In this document: piece after piece, positions 35,759-48,480 of the stretch | Layout of the letters: each line of letters starts with the position of its first letter | Numbering within the stretch: the first letter of the stretch is position 1 | Origin: Raphanus sativus | Taxonomy: Eukaryota > Streptophyta > Magnoliopsida > Brassicales > Brassicaceae | Length of the DNA: 64,000 bases | Direction of reading: 5' to 3' | Assembly: GCF_000801105.2 (NCBI RefSeq) | Contig: NC_079514.1 | Span: 4,340,001 to 4,404,000, forward strand | Notes under the pieces: model-generated | What the model saw: only the letters and a program-made list of their open reading frames with translations | What the model was told of the DNA's origin: nothing | Database searches by the model: none | Translations under genes and position numbers: made by a program

Positions 35759-37669
35759 TTTTAGTTTTTCTTTTTCTTTCTGAAAACGTTTTTAGTTAAT
35801 TTTTTTAAAAATATATTAGTTTAATGTGTTTAGTTAGATTAGTCAAGAGTTATTTTGGGATTATGAAAAAAATTATACTAAAAAAATAACTAAATTATAG
35901 TTTTATATTATAAAGATAATAATGTTGAATTTTTGCTCTGTTTCGGTAATTTTTCCTTAAATTATTAGTAGAGATTAATTACAAAAACAGAAAAAATGGT
36001 GTCTAGTAACGTTGGCCTAACAGCGGAAGCACTGTCCCTACCTTTCTTTTTCTGGTCCCTCTCACTGTCGAGTTCCGTCAGTCTCAAGTTTACTTTCTCA
36101 AGATTCATTATTATTATTTTATTGTCATTTTTTTCACGTTATCACTCCTTTTCTTCACGTTATTACTTATTACTCCTTTTTTTTTTTTTTGAAGATTAAA
36201 ACAATTGCGACGTTATTAATCCTTTTTCCCTCGTATTTTGTCTTTTTTCTATCTGACGATTGTCAGTATAGTAATTAAGGTAAGAGAATTGCTAAGTCGA
36301 GAGACATGTTTTGTTAGACTATCTGGGTGTTAATATATTTTATTCAACCGTTGGGTATATTGTATGAGGCAATTGAATTAATTAGCATATGTAATTAAAT
36401 GGAGTTAAGTATGTTCAACTAGTTGGTTGCAAGACAATATATGTCCACCGACAAAATAAGTCATTTTTCTATAAAAAAAAATATTTTTTTCATTCAAACT
36501 AATAACCTCATCACAAATTAAATAGTTTATTTTCTTTTTTATACCAAATTATTATCGTAAATAAAAATATGTTTTTAATTTAGATATTAAAAATAATTAT
36601 TTATTTTTTATTTTTTATGACTTTGATATTCGGATGCCTTCGAGAAATTCTCGACTAGCATCTAAAAATCGTCCATCGAAAATATGGATTTTATCCATCG
36701 GAAAGTCCGCCGAAAACATCCAAAGAAATCGATGATTACTCCATGTTAATTAAAGAAAACTGTGAAATATACAAAAGTGAATATGCGTTGAATGATTAAT
36801 GTGGAAGAAAATAATGATAGGAAATACTAAGAGATAAAACGAGAGTGTTGAATCTTAAAACCATGCATTTTATCTTGAGAAGGAAGATTAAAAAAGAGGG
36901 AGGAAGAAGATTTGAAACAAAGATCTGAAACAAAAAAGTTTGAATTCATTTCTATTTCTTGTATAGAAAGCTTAGAAAAAGAACACACATAGTTGTAACA
37001 AGATTTTTTTTTTAATTAAATTTAACATTCAATTCAAAAAAAAAACCATGTATTGTACATATTCTAATGAATAATACTTAGCATTCCATTAGGATCTATC
37101 CAAGAGTTTAGTGTTCAGTGTTTTGAGTTTAGATTTAGGTATAAAAGGGTAGAGGATTGTAGACACCAATTTTATAAATAAAGCTTTTAATTATTTGTGT
37201 GGATGATGAAGAAGAAACCATGGATGGCGTTAAAAAAATTAGTCGACGTATTTTTCACCTTTTTTCCTTTTTTTTAATTTTATTTCATTTTTTTTACTAA
37301 TCTTACATAGCACTTTGATTAGTGCTAACACTTTTGAGATGAATTTTAAAGTTTACCGCAGAAGGTGAATCCAAGTCTTATTCTAACTTTTTATGTTTAA
37401 TTTTACAGTAAAATTGATTGTTCAGTTTCTTTTTGTTTTTTTTATTGGTCCGGTTCTTGTTTTCACTGTCCATGCTACTTAGGAAGATATTATTCTAAAG
37501 AGAGAAACTATCTTTTGGATCTATAGTAAGAATAGAAAATCTTGTACGTTTGATTCAACGTCCGGCTTTAAATACTCGCACCCACGTGATTTAGGTTTGA
37601 ACCACAAGTTCTGTCATAGATATATTATTTTTGATTTCAGATATTTTATCGATATAACTTTGAAATTGA
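35759..37669. other. Intergenic, no gene seen
   Basis: AT-rich with long poly-T tracts. A stretch at 36,640-36,720 with words such as CCATCGAAAA and CCATCGGAAA looks like worn repeat sequence. A telomere-like degenerate string (GTTTAGTGTTCAGTG) near 37,108 recalls the Mutator-like elements but has no ends. Confidence 0.5.
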
Positions 37670-37757
37670 GGTGATGTTTAATTTGCTGTTGTATCGGTCT
37701 AATCCTTTGGCTCGGTGATGTTTAATTTGCTGTTGTATCGGTCTAATCCTTTGGCTC
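37670..37757. repeat. Perfect 44-bp tandem duplication
   Basis: Two adjoining identical 44-base units (37,670-37,713 and 37,714-37,757), each beginning GGTGATGTTTAATTTGCTGT and ending TTTGGCTC. Perfect identity implies a recent slippage or repair event, or an assembly artefact near the gap. Confidence 0.95.
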
Positions 37758-38058
37758 AGACGAAACTATGCATTTTTACATGCTTGCATTTTGATGGTGG
37801 TCAATTATTTTATCAATTCATCTTAGACTAGCTATATTATTATATTATACAACTTTAGTACTTTAAGAAGCAGATGCTGGAGATAAGAGAAACACAATCG
37901 AATGCTATATTTTTATGTAAACTCATAACTAATCATAATTATGTACTTACTAAATTGTTTTACCTACTCAAAATCACTATTAGATCAGTATCAATAGAAT
38001 GAAACATAAGTGATTTTATATTGTATATAGAAAATAGAAAACAAAAAGAATTGGGAAA

Positions 38059-38860
38059 ACTTCAAACGAGATATTTCATCTAATTATTTTTTTCATCGAG
38101 AAGACATTAAAAAAAAGAGATAGATAGTGTTCCAAAAAAAAAGAAAAAAGAGATAGATAGATAGATAGGTAGAAGAAAAATCTTCTGTCTTTTTCAATAT
38201 GCAGTAGAATCACTTATTTTCTACTCTGTGAATGTGCGAGTGATTTGATCTTTTTAAAGTTGAAATTTAGTTAATCAATAAGTCATCTTAATGTTATATA
38301 TAAGTGAATTTTTGTTGAATATTTTCTGGTGGAGCTGTTTTTATTCTCCTTTTTAATCTTCTATCACTTAGAACTAGAGCAACTTCAAAGCTGAGATATT
38401 TCACCTAGTTTTTTTTCCTTTGAAAAGACATAAAAGAAAGAGAGATAGAAATGTTCCGAAAAAATCAATGCAATTAAGGCTTTGATTGTAAATAATAGAG
38501 TAAAATGGTGGGATGAAAAATGTTGAAAGAGGAGGAAATTAAAAAGCGAAACTGGGAGTAAAACTTTTCTTCTCATTATTATTAGAGTAACATATTAGTT
38601 TATTTTTTCCACTTTGGCGTTAATAGGTGAAAAAATACTTTACACCTGATTGGTTAAAAATAAGAGTAACGGAGTGGAAAACAGTTTTACTCCAATTTAT
38701 TATCGCCATATATACTTTTCAATCAAAGCCTAATCACTTGTCTTCTACTTTGTGAATGTGTGAATGATTTGATCATTTAATGTCAAACTTTAATTGAATC
38801 AATTGGCTATATATATTAATATTATATAAGTGAAAAGTCTTTTAAGTACTTTATGTTAAT
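38059..38860. repeat. Local direct duplication interrupted by a MITE
   Basis: The segment from about 38,059 to 38,310 and the segment from about 38,381 to 38,860 share ordered words: ACTTCAAA..GAGATATTTCA, GTTCC(A/G)AAAAAA, then TTCTACT(C/T)TGTGAATGTG and ATATAAGTGAA. The second unit is longer only because of the insertion at 38,478-38,730. The first unit is thus an internal empty site. Confidence 0.75.
38478..38730. mobile_element. PIF/Harbinger (Tourist-like) MITE
   Basis: Flanked by TAA (38,475-38,477 and 38,731-38,733). Inverted ends are GGCTTTGATTG and CAATCAAAGCC, with further imperfect pairing inside. It is 253 bp and absent from the sister repeat unit at 38,059-38,310. Confidence 0.85.
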
Positions 38861-40033
38861 CTTATATCACATTATCACTCGAACTAGAAGTAATTACATT
38901 TGATTTGAAATAACGTCATTGAATTTATCTCAAATGGCTATTGTCTTGTGGGCTACTCTCGATCAATGCTATATGAATATGTTGAAAGTCTATTGCATGT
39001 GAGGAAAGAACAATAGCGCTTCCGCGCTATCACCGTGTATATATATTCTTCGACTGATTTTTGTTGTCGATGTGTTGTCACGTTTGTTTGGATTATCCTA
39101 ATTGTTCTCTATATATAGATATTTGTTCTGCATTAGCCTAAGAACGATGTTGGTTAGATACAAAATTTTCTTTTAAATGATGCTTTGTAATAGCACTTTC
39201 ATTTATTAGACCTATACAAGAAGTAAAGAAAAGAAAAGAGTCTGTAATCATAAACATTCCAACGAGAGTTATCATCATAACAAGTTGTTGGGCAAGTTTT
39301 TGGATACTCGAAACCATAATCGTTGGAATGTTAAACCTTATAGGAATAGTTGTGTCAAGGAAAACATATAGAGGATATTGAAATACCAATAAAAGGAAAA
39401 AATCATGGAGATTGTTGACTAAAAGAAAACACAGAGTAAGCACTTAAAATATCAAGGAAGAAAACAAAAAGAGAGCACTAAAATATCTGCTTTGCATATC
39501 GTTTGTGCCCATTATTTTCTAGATGGTTGACAAAAAAGGGTCCATCTTTGTTTAAAATATCGTTTTTTGGCCCATCTTTGTTTATTCATGGGAGTTAATA
39601 GTTACATACCGGTTGTCCTACACAATTCAAACACAGCCACACACTCGCACAGAGTTAAAAAGAAAAAAATAATACTATGGTACTTGAAAACGAGTGAAGA
39701 GTTAAAAGTCATTTCTTGTGGGGTCAATAGGACACTTGTAAAATTATTAGTGAATAAGAACAGCGCATACACAAGCCGTGGGATCGGTTAGCTGTGTCAT
39801 GTCCACTTGTCATTCCAGGAACCAGAAACTCCGTGTTCCCCTCTAGTTCCAAAGGCCAATATAATTATATAAACACCAACTCTCACTCCCAACTTTGTAT
39901 CGAACTACAAACTTTAGAATCCACCTGAGAGATAAATTAAACATTTATAAAAACATAGATCTTTGTAGTTACTTATTACTACACCTAAACCTTATCCAGG
40001 TTTAACTTTTTTTTTCATAAAGAGTTTTCAACA
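38861..40033 (+). promoter_or_regulatory. Upstream region of the CBF gene
   Basis: No gene seen in 38,861-39,840. A probable TATA box (TTATATAAAC) lies at 39,865-39,873, with a GGCCAAT just before it (39,854-39,860), about 165 bp upstream of the ATG. A 101-codon minus frame at 39,138-39,443 shows no recognisable motif. Confidence 0.55.
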
Positions 40034-40678
40034 ATGACCACATTTTCTACCTTTTCCGAAATGTTGGGCTCCGAGTACGAGTCTCCGGTTACATTAGGCG
40101 GAGAGTATTGTCCGAAGCTGGCCGCGAGCTGTCCGAAGAAACCAGCTGGTCGTAAGAAGTTTCGAGAGACGCGCCACCCAATATACAGAGGAGTTCGTCT
40201 GAGAAACTCAGGTAAGTGGGTGTGTGAAGTGAGGGAGCCAAACAAGAAATCTAGGATTTGGCTCGGTACTTTCCTAACCGCCGAGATCGCAGCGCGTGCC
40301 CACGACGTCGCCGCCATAGCCCTCCGCGGCAAATCCGCATGTCTCAATTTCGCTGACTCGGCTTGGCGGCTCCGTATCCCGGAGACAACATGCCCCAAGG
40401 ATATACAGAAGGCGGCTGCTGAAGCCGCGGTGGCTTTTCAGGCTGAGATAAATGATACGACGACGGATCATGGCCTGGACTTGGAGGAGACGATCGTGGA
40501 GGCTATTTTTACGGAGGTAAACAACGATGAGTTTTATATGGACGAGGAGTCCATGTTCGGGATGCCGTCTTTGTTGGCTAGTATGGCGGAAGGGATGCTT
40601 TTGCCGCTGCCGTCCGTACAATCTGAACATAACTGTGACTTCGACGGAGATGCTGACGTGTCCCTTTGGAGTTATTAA
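40034..40678 (+). CDS. CBF: CBF/DREB1 AP2/ERF transcription factor, CBF1-3-like
   Basis: Single exon, 214 residues, as usual for CBF genes. The AP2 domain (about 50-107, [13 protein letters not shown] to [12 protein letters not shown]) is bracketed by the CBF signatures [16 protein letters not shown] (34-49) and DSAWR (108-112). The acidic C-terminal half ends with the CBF motif LWSY. CBF proteins bind CRT/DRE (CCGAC) elements and switch on cold-regulated genes. The C terminus ([20 protein letters not shown]) is closest in memory to CBF1-3, which lie near GA20ox1 on Arabidopsis chromosome 4, rather than CBF4. Which of CBF1-3 it represents cannot be said: their tandem expansion in Arabidopsis may post-date the split. 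Confidence 0.95.
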   Translation: MTTFSTFSEMLGSEYESPVTLGGEYCPKLAASCPKKPAGRKKFRETRHPIYRGVRLRNSGKWVCEVREPNKKSRIWLGTFLTAEIAARAHDVAAIALRGKSACLNFADSAWRLRIPETTCPKDIQKAAAEAAVAFQAEINDTTTDHGLDLEETIVEAIFTEVNNDEFYMDEESMFGMPSLLASMAEGMLLPLPSVQSEHNCDFDGDADVSLWSY

Positions 40679-40943
40679 GTACAAAGATTTTTAAATTCCT
40701 TTTTTGTATAATACTTCTTTGGATTCTCTGATTCTACCTTTTTATGGGAATCTTTTTTTTTGGTAATGTGGAAGCGAGTGTAAATGTTTGAGCAATTTGT
40801 GTTATCAAATGCTAGTATTTTTGTGTTCATCTTACTGGCCCTCCTATGCAACAAAGAAATTTCATTTTGAACCAACCACAAATATTGTAGTTGACAAGTT
40901 TCTGAGACATCTAAAAATGATAAAATTTTCGGGCTGCTTTGGT
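40679..40943. other. 3' flank of CBF, edge of visible duplicated block
   Basis: Probable 3' untranslated region and spacer. A segment at 40,896-40,927 (AGTTTCTGAGACATCTAAAA) also resembles copy 1 at about 1,411-1,435. Homology to base 1 of the window begins at about 40,944; whether it extends left cannot be tested here. Confidence 0.6.
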
Positions 40944-41285
40944 TCTGGCCATTGCAAATGTTTCATAGTTGGCAAGTATTGAACAGAAAAATGTCCAGGC
41001 AATTCAGTAGGTATGAAAAGTGTATAAATTTGGTTCTAGCCATTGCCAATGTTTCATAGTTGGCAAATATTAAATTGAAAAAGGTCCAGGCAATTCAGTA
41101 AATATGAAATGTATAGATCTTTTGTGAATACCAAGTCATGTTTATTATTGTATATATAGAGACTATAAGGAACACTACGGTATCTAATGAATAGTAAAAG
41201 TTTTGCATTATTATGAATAGCAGAAAATATAGGATTACCTCCTGGTAATCTAGAAATATCAAAAGTTAGGTATGCTGAAAAAAAT

Positions 41286-42175
41286 GGACAAGACTTGGGT
41301 TCACCCCCTATGGTGAATTTTTAAATTCACCACATACCTAATAACCTATCAAAGTGCCAACTAGATTAATGATTAAAAAATATTAAATAATTTTTTCAAA
41401 AACCAAATAATTAAAAAAATAAATAGTGTCAATTTTAATAATGCTAATATCACTATCTAATCCATAAACTCAAACTCTATACCCTAAATCCAAACTCTAA
41501 GCCCTAAATTCTAAATTATAAACTCAAACTCTATACCCTAAACCCAAATCTTAAACCCTAAACCCAAACCATAAATCATAAACCCAAAAACCTAAACTTT
41601 AAACCCAAATCTATACCCCAAACCCAAATCCTAGACTCTAAACCCAAAAGGTAAATACAAAACCCAAACCCTATACTCTAAATATTTGGATTAATATTGA
41701 TGTTGTTCTTTTGAAATTTAAGGTTAAAAATTAAAGTTTTGATTTAGAATACATGGTTTGGGTTACGGTTTAGGGTTTGGGTTTAGGGTATACGGTTTGG
41801 GTTTAGGGTTTATGGTTTGGGTTTAGAGACTAGGTTTTGGGTTTAGGGTTTAGGGTCTAGGGTTTGAGTTTAGGGTATAGTTTTGGATTTAGAGTATAGA
41901 TTTTTTGGTTAATGATTTATGGTTTGGGTTTAGGGTTTAAGATTTGGGTTTAGGGTATAGAATTTGGATTTATAATTTAAAATTTAGGGTTTAGAATTTG
42001 GATTTAGAGTATAGAGTTTGAGTTTAGGGATTAAATAGTGACATTAGCATTATTAAATATGACATTATTTAAATTTTAAATTATTTAATCATTAATTTAG
42101 TTAGCACTTTGATTGGTTATTAGGGAGGTGGTGAATTTAAAGGTTCACCATAGGGGGTGAACCCAAGTCTTGTCC
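41286..42175. mobile_element. Mutator-like foldback element with telomere-like repeats (element B1)
   Basis: An 890 bp element flanked by a perfect 9-bp direct repeat GAAAAAAAT (41,277-41,285 and 42,176-42,184). Copy 1 at 368-376 has the unoccupied site. The termini GGACAAGACTTGGGTTCACC and its complement are nearly perfect. The left half carries CCCTAAA-type words, the right half TTTAGGG-type words, so the whole element can fold into one long imperfect hairpin. No transposase frame. Confidence 0.92.
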
Positions 42176-42184
42176 GAAAAAAAT

Positions 42185-45176
42185 ATCAAAACGTACTTGT
42201 TGTTTTGTGTGTATGTGAGTAGGACAAGTATAAGCACACTATATAAACAAGTTTCAGAACTGTTTGTATGTAGCAAAGGTATTAGGCGGTTAAATAAAAA
42301 AATTATTTCAGATTTAGATAGAAAACGATCTGAGGTACTTGGGTAATCGTAAAAGTTTCGGATGCTTCGTAAAATAGAAAAAAAATATCTGAGGCCCTTT
42401 GGTAAATAATACAAATTCTGGGTACATTTTCTAATAGCAGAAGTTGCTATATTTTGACTTTTTTTCTTTTCTTTCGGGTAGCAAAATATCTTTGAGCACT
42501 TCCGTGAGTGGTAAACGTCTTGATGGCAACAAAAGACTAGAGTCGATGCATGCTACTACTTATATCGTTCGATTTTAATAAAGAGACAATTAACCCAATA
42601 TACATGAACCAGATAAACAAAACGCGGATTCACACATCCCATCAAATCCATAACCCAAAACTTTTCTTTAAAGGAAAATAAAAACTCTAAGACATCGTCA
42701 TGAACCAACCACTCATGTATTTGGTGAGACTTCAGATTCTACGACAAGAATCTGATAGTAAGAGAATTTTATAGTTCAGAAATTTATAATCTGATAGTCC
42801 ACCTTGTTGGCTACTCATGTTCATCGAGAAGTTTCTGAGACACCTAAAAATAATAAAAGTTCAAAAGCTATGGATATTATTTTTTATTTTTTGAACTTAG
42901 CTATGAATATTATTATTATTAACAGCAGAAATACAAGAATTTCTGTGAACAGATAAAAGATTTAGGCTCCGAATGGTAACATCGGTTTAAGCAGTGCGGA
43001 ATAAGCAAATTGAATATTACAGTACGATTTAACTGTAATTTGTATAGAGAAACATTAACTGCGAAACAACTGTAATTTATTTAAAATAAATGGTTTAAAC
43101 ATTTTCGCCTACTTCTCTATCCTCTCAATCTCATGAATTTATATTGGGGTAAAAGGTCTACGGTAATCTTCTTCATGCTAAAAATTAAAGCCAGAATCCA
43201 TTTTTCTAGTTGAAACCTAAACAAACCACGGGTGATTTATGTAAGACGTTGATTTATTACCATATTATGCTTTGCTCGATACAGAGATAGGAACTCTGAA
43301 CCTGCAGAGACGAGATCTCTGCTCTTGGAACCTTTGCTTGAACTCTCCTCCCTCTTCTGTTCGCATAAGAATTCTTCGGCAGGACTGTGCAACGAATCAT
43401 TAGCTTGGTCAGCTTTTACCTAGCCAACGAATAGTGACATTTATATTCAACTCCGAAATACATATAATATATTTATATTTTACAAAGTACAAATCAGTGA
43501 TACTAATATAATGTTCTAAATATAAATAGTTTTAGCTGCTTTTTGTAAATAACAAAAGAAATAGGAATTTAAATAAATAAAAAGTTCAAATACTTCTGCA
43601 AATAGCAGAATACGCTCTGATGTACTTTGGTAATAGAAAAAGATTCTGGGACTTCATAGCACAGCCAATCTCTGAGACCCCTTGGTGAAATAATAAAAAA
43701 TTGGGACATTTTCAAATAGCAAAACTTGCAGATATTTTGTTTGTTTTTTTAGATATTTTGTTTTTGAATAGCAAAAGATCTCGTTGCATTTAATTCCGTG
43801 AGGGATAAAAGTTTTAATAACCAGATAAACAAAACGTGGGTTCACATCTCACATCAAATCAATAACCCAAACCTTTATTTGGAGTAATTACAAAACAAGT
43901 TTTTTTTTAAGATTAACAAAACAAGTTATCAGGAAAATAAAAACTTCATACGTCATGAAATCAATTGCTCAGATATATTTTTAAGATTCTATGAGAAGTA
44001 CTTTCTCCTAATTAAGAAAACAAAATAAATAAATTAGATTAGTGATTGAATTCTATTAGGGTGACAAGCTTTATGTACTTTTATACATGGGAGATCACTA
44101 GTTCAGTACAAATGCAAATTGTACATATTTTATCATCTTTTGAATAAAAAGTCAGCTTTATCACTTCTTTGCATATAGAGAATGTAATTTTTGCCTTTAC
44201 ATGTTCTGACTTTCATAGCCACTCTTGAATTCTTCTTGCAGTCGGTTGCCAGAAGAAGATCCACCATTCTTTTATTTTTAGCTCCTTGGTACCTCCGTTT
44301 GAGCAAGACTTCTTTCTCTGATCTTTATCAGATGCTTTTGTTGCAGCCAAATCTTCATATTATTTTGGAGCCGTGCTCATCGGGGAAGTTGCACTCCCCA
44401 AAACATTTAAAATATAGTATCTTGGAAAAGTTTGAGATGATCTTCTCTCAAAAAAAAAAAAAGTTTGAGATGATCCTCACACCTTTATATTGACATTCGA
44501 CGTCACTAGAAGTTCCCAAAGTAGAGTATAAAACCGAAACAACTTTTTTTAGCAAACCGCAAATTTAATAGAAACCCAAACGGTTATTCCGAAACAAGAA
44601 AGATGGGTCCTACAATGGAGCTCGTGGGCCCGTCAAAATATCCCAAACCGTGGATCAACAGCGTAAAACGTTATCCCTACCACTGGTCCCCTACGTGGTT
44701 CCATTGTCAGGTACTCAAGTTCCGTACAATATATAACATGTGTCACGTCACTTTCAATCTTTACTTTCCTCTAAAAACATATTATTTGTGTAATTTATTC
44801 TCATCACCACTAGTTTCCCCCTTCTATTTGTGTCGTCTTATTTTTCTCCGAAGCGGTCACAATAGTAACGTGAGAGAGCTGAGACTGACTCGCAACGAGA
44901 GAGAAGTTTTTTTTGCCAGCGAAATTTAAAATAGTAATCATGTGGATTTCATTTTTTTTAAATCCTCCCGGCCCGACTATCAAAATTCCACACTCGACCC
45001 TTCAACTTTTACTATCATTACTATTTACCAAACTCTACAATTTTTATAAGATCGACAAAATCCATTTCATTATGAATCAATTCAACAGTTTCAATAAAAT
45101 CTGTTAAATTCTGGTTCTCTCCATTGTCACAATATCTCTTGTCTCCAGTGTCAAGAGTTGCTTTTGTTATACCATA
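42185..45176. other. Copy 2 intergenic, no gene seen
   Basis: Matches copy 1 from 377 to about 4,114, without the two Harbinger MITEs of copy 1 and with small deletions. No conserved reading frame. Confidence 0.65.
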
Positions 45177-45503
45177 CTAGAGATTTTACAGCGCTACGCG
45201 CGGTTTATTTGTCTATAAAATTTATATAATTTTAATGTTAAATATAACTTAAACCTTAAAGTATAAAATAAATTAAGTTTTTGTGTCTATATTCTATCAT
45301 TTTTTGTTTTGAAAGTTTATAATTTTTTTGTTTCAAATAAATTTCTATTTGGATATTTATTTTATATGCAAACATATTAAAAGTTTCTATTAATCTTTTA
45401 GTATTCATGTTTAAATCTTTATTAAAATTTCAAATACTCTATATTTAATAAAATATTAATGTTCTATTATCTTATGTATTTCATATAGTTGTTTATACAT
45501 CAT

Positions 45504-46280
45504 CTGATTGATTTTTAAAATTATTATTTGAAGAATAAGTAAATAAACTTTATTTCATAAATGTGTGGTAATTTTGAATATTTAAATCTGTAAATTTGAT
45601 GACCGATAAAAATGATTCAGTAATTTTAAAATTTGAAACTATAATTTATTTGATGTTAAAAATGTTTGATTTTTATTACTTTAACTGCAACCAATTAAAT
45701 TGACGGATAGAATCCAAAAGGTAGACTTCACATTTTATGGATCATTTTAACTTTATTAAGAAGGAAACGTTATGTAAAAGTAGACGATAAGTCAAAACAT
45801 ATATTTTACCGTGTGTTTTATTTTTATTTTGTAAATTTTTTTGTATAAAGATAAAATGACATGGAATTTTAAAATAGTTTTGATTCTGATTGATTTTTAA
45901 AATTATTATTTGAAGAATAAGTAAATAAACTATTTCATAAAAATATATAATTTCTAAATGTGTGGTCATTTTGAATATTTAAATCTGTAAATTTGATGAC
46001 CTATAATAATTATTCAGTAATTTTAAAATTTGAAGCTATAATTATTTTGATGTTAAAAATGTTTAATTTTATTATTTTAACTGCAAATAATCAAATAGAC
46101 GGATGGAATCCAAAAGGTAGACTTCACATTTTATGGATCATTTTAGCTTTATTAAGAAGGAAACGTTACGTAAAAGTAGATGATGAGTCAAAACATATAT
46201 TTTCGGTTAATACCGTGAGTTTTTTTTTGTAAAAACTTTTGTATAAAGATAAAATGACATGGAAGTTTAAAATAGTTTGA
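45504..46280. repeat. Two tandem units of about 385 bp inside the Helitron
   Basis: Units at 45,504-45,885 and 45,886-46,280 share CTGATTGATTTTTAAAA, AATTTGATGACC, AATCCAAAAGGTAGACTTCA and AAAGATAAAATGACATGGAA in order. They lie near the Helitron 3' end. This is internal amplification, of a type seen in Helitrons. Confidence 0.85.
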
Positions 46281-47534
46281 TATATATATATATATAGATT
46301 ATCTATAAAGATTATCTGTTGTGTGGATTTGTAAGAAACATCATAATATTTGTACTATTATTTAATTTTTTTTCAGGATTCTTATGTTTTAATTAACCAA
46401 CAATATTTGTACTATTAATTTATTTGTTTTTTTAGGGTGCATAGTTTTTAAACCAATCGAATCATATAATAAGGCTTCTGTTGTTGTTAAAAAAATGAGG
46501 TCATAAAACTCAGATCCAGACGATGCGGGGACTTGCACAGTGTTGTCTAACAAATATGCAAACTCTCAGAAGTGGGATAGTGTTGTAGAAATGAGGGAAC
46601 GAATGAGAGAGAGGAATTAAGAAAGAACTTCGATGTAGCTGGTTAATGAGAATCATATTCATTGATTTGCTTTATAGGTTTTTGGAACTTCTTAATCGAT
46701 TATCAGAGTAACCATTAAGAAAATAGCATTTTTTATACTTAATGAAAATGTTGTCTGTTTTGACAAAAATGAACCGCTTCTCAAATACTATATTAAATAC
46801 CTTAAAACTAAGCTGCAATCTAAAAAACTGTTAATCACGACCACCATTTGTCAAGATGTGCATATAGCTTTGACTCTAAATATGGAAAAGCATTCATAAA
46901 ACAGAGTAACATCAAGAGATAAAATATGACAGATTAAGATGTGATAAACTTGCAGTAGCTGAGGAATGATACCAGTCGCCAAGGTTAAGATGTGCAGAAA
47001 GAGAGCCTCCAAAAACGCAGTGGTGAGACATTTGTCTCTGAATCAGTTCTCACATTGGCTGTACGAAATAACTGAGGAGAATGCATCAGATGTTAATACT
47101 TATGATAAATTGCTTCTACCCATTATTGGTATGCTTTGTTAAAAATATCAGAAGTTGCTCTAATAAGAACATCCATGTCTCAGTAACTGAGGCTAAACAT
47201 TCAAGAGTAAAGAATATTGTGCATTACACCATAAGCGGGTTTTCAATAAAGAGAACGTAGTCTATATATTCATCTATATAAACGTTCGAGAACAAACCTG
47301 TGTATATTTGGTGGACTTTTTGATGACAGTCAGTAGTTAGTTGGGTTAGAGAATGGTAAGAAATGGACTGGTCTCCCAAGCTGTTTCCTGAAACGAAAGC
47401 AGAGAAAGTTTAGGATAATATATATTGTTGTTTCGTTTGAACTATCATAATAAGAGGAGGGCTGTAAGTGTCTTACTTGTCCTGAGATTACTATCTCTGT
47501 ATAAACAATGTTAGTAGCACCTTACTTTCTTGTT

Positions 47535-47612
47535 GTGCCTTCCGTATCATCAAGTGAGAGAGCAACATACAACTGGCCGTGACTGAAAATTGTTCTTGGG
47601 ATAGGACAATAA
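47535..47612 (-). pseudogene. Remnant of a Helitron Pif1-type helicase C terminus
   Basis: On the minus strand one frame reads CPIPRTIFSHGQLYVALS before diverging. The string FSHGQLYVALS matches the conserved C-terminal motif of Pif1-like helicase domains in plant Helitron Rep/Hel proteins. It lies in the expected direction relative to the Helitron ends. The rest of the domain was not found, so it is a fragment with no function. Confidence 0.6.
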
Positions 47613-47759
47613 AAGAGGTCTAAAGCATCCATAAGAGTAACTTATGCTTAATCTAGAAAGTGTCACAGACGCAAGAATGGCTGAGATTGACACTTACATT
47701 GGTAAGTTCGAAATATGGCCTAAGAGCCTTCTCCATTTCTTTGTGAGTGAAGATGGATC

Positions 47760-48480
47760 GCTATGGAATTTCACCCAAGAGGAGTCGAATAGCCCACTTG
47801 TCGCATTGGACTGTGAAGCCTAGAGCAGCGACATATGCTTTTCTAGCCGCCTGGAGGAGGTTCTCTTTTGCATCAGTTTACTCAAGTTGGATCGTTCGGA
47901 TTTTACCAAGATAAACAAATTGCAACAACTGTAAGAACTGTAAGAACATATTCTGTGAGATGTGTATATATATGAACACTATATTACATCTGTAGATATG
48001 GAAATAAATGGTTATGTGAAGATACAATGTAGACAATCATGAGTTTTAGCTGCAACACAGGCTAAAAGTGAAACAAATCACTAATGCCATAAGCACTGCA
48101 ATATCTAAAACACATATATTGCAAACCTACTTTACCTCTTCTTCTTAACTTTTTTCAAACCTTTTTTCAAAATTGGCTCTAAGAACTCAGCAAGGACTCC
48201 TAGAGAAACAGAAAGGAAGTTATTTGATGGTACAAAAAAAAAGCAAAAACGAAATGGTTCCTCTATCAACTGAAAACCATGTTACCTAGTGTTTTCTCAG
48301 AGGACATGCCTTACAACAATCGGATCTGAGATAACAACAAAAGCTTTTCGGCACGGCTGAGGAGACACCGGATTGGCCGGTACGTTTGATCGGCTCGGCG
48401 GAGGAGATCCCATCCTTTCCGTTTGATTTTTTCGAGTTAAGATCGCTGGACTCGGTGGATTTGCCTTCGGAATTCATCAC
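47760..48480 (-). pseudogene. Gene-like fragments carried in the Helitron
   Basis: Two minus-strand pieces look coding. One at 48,480-48,286 starts MMNSEGKSTESSDLNSKK and ends PLRKH, Ser/Lys-rich, preceded by a leader-like stretch. The other, near 47,880-47,760, reads ENLLQAARKAYVAALGFTVQ then stops soon after. I do not recognise the parent genes. Helitrons often carry copied host gene pieces; that is the likely explanation, not demonstrated. Confidence 0.4.
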
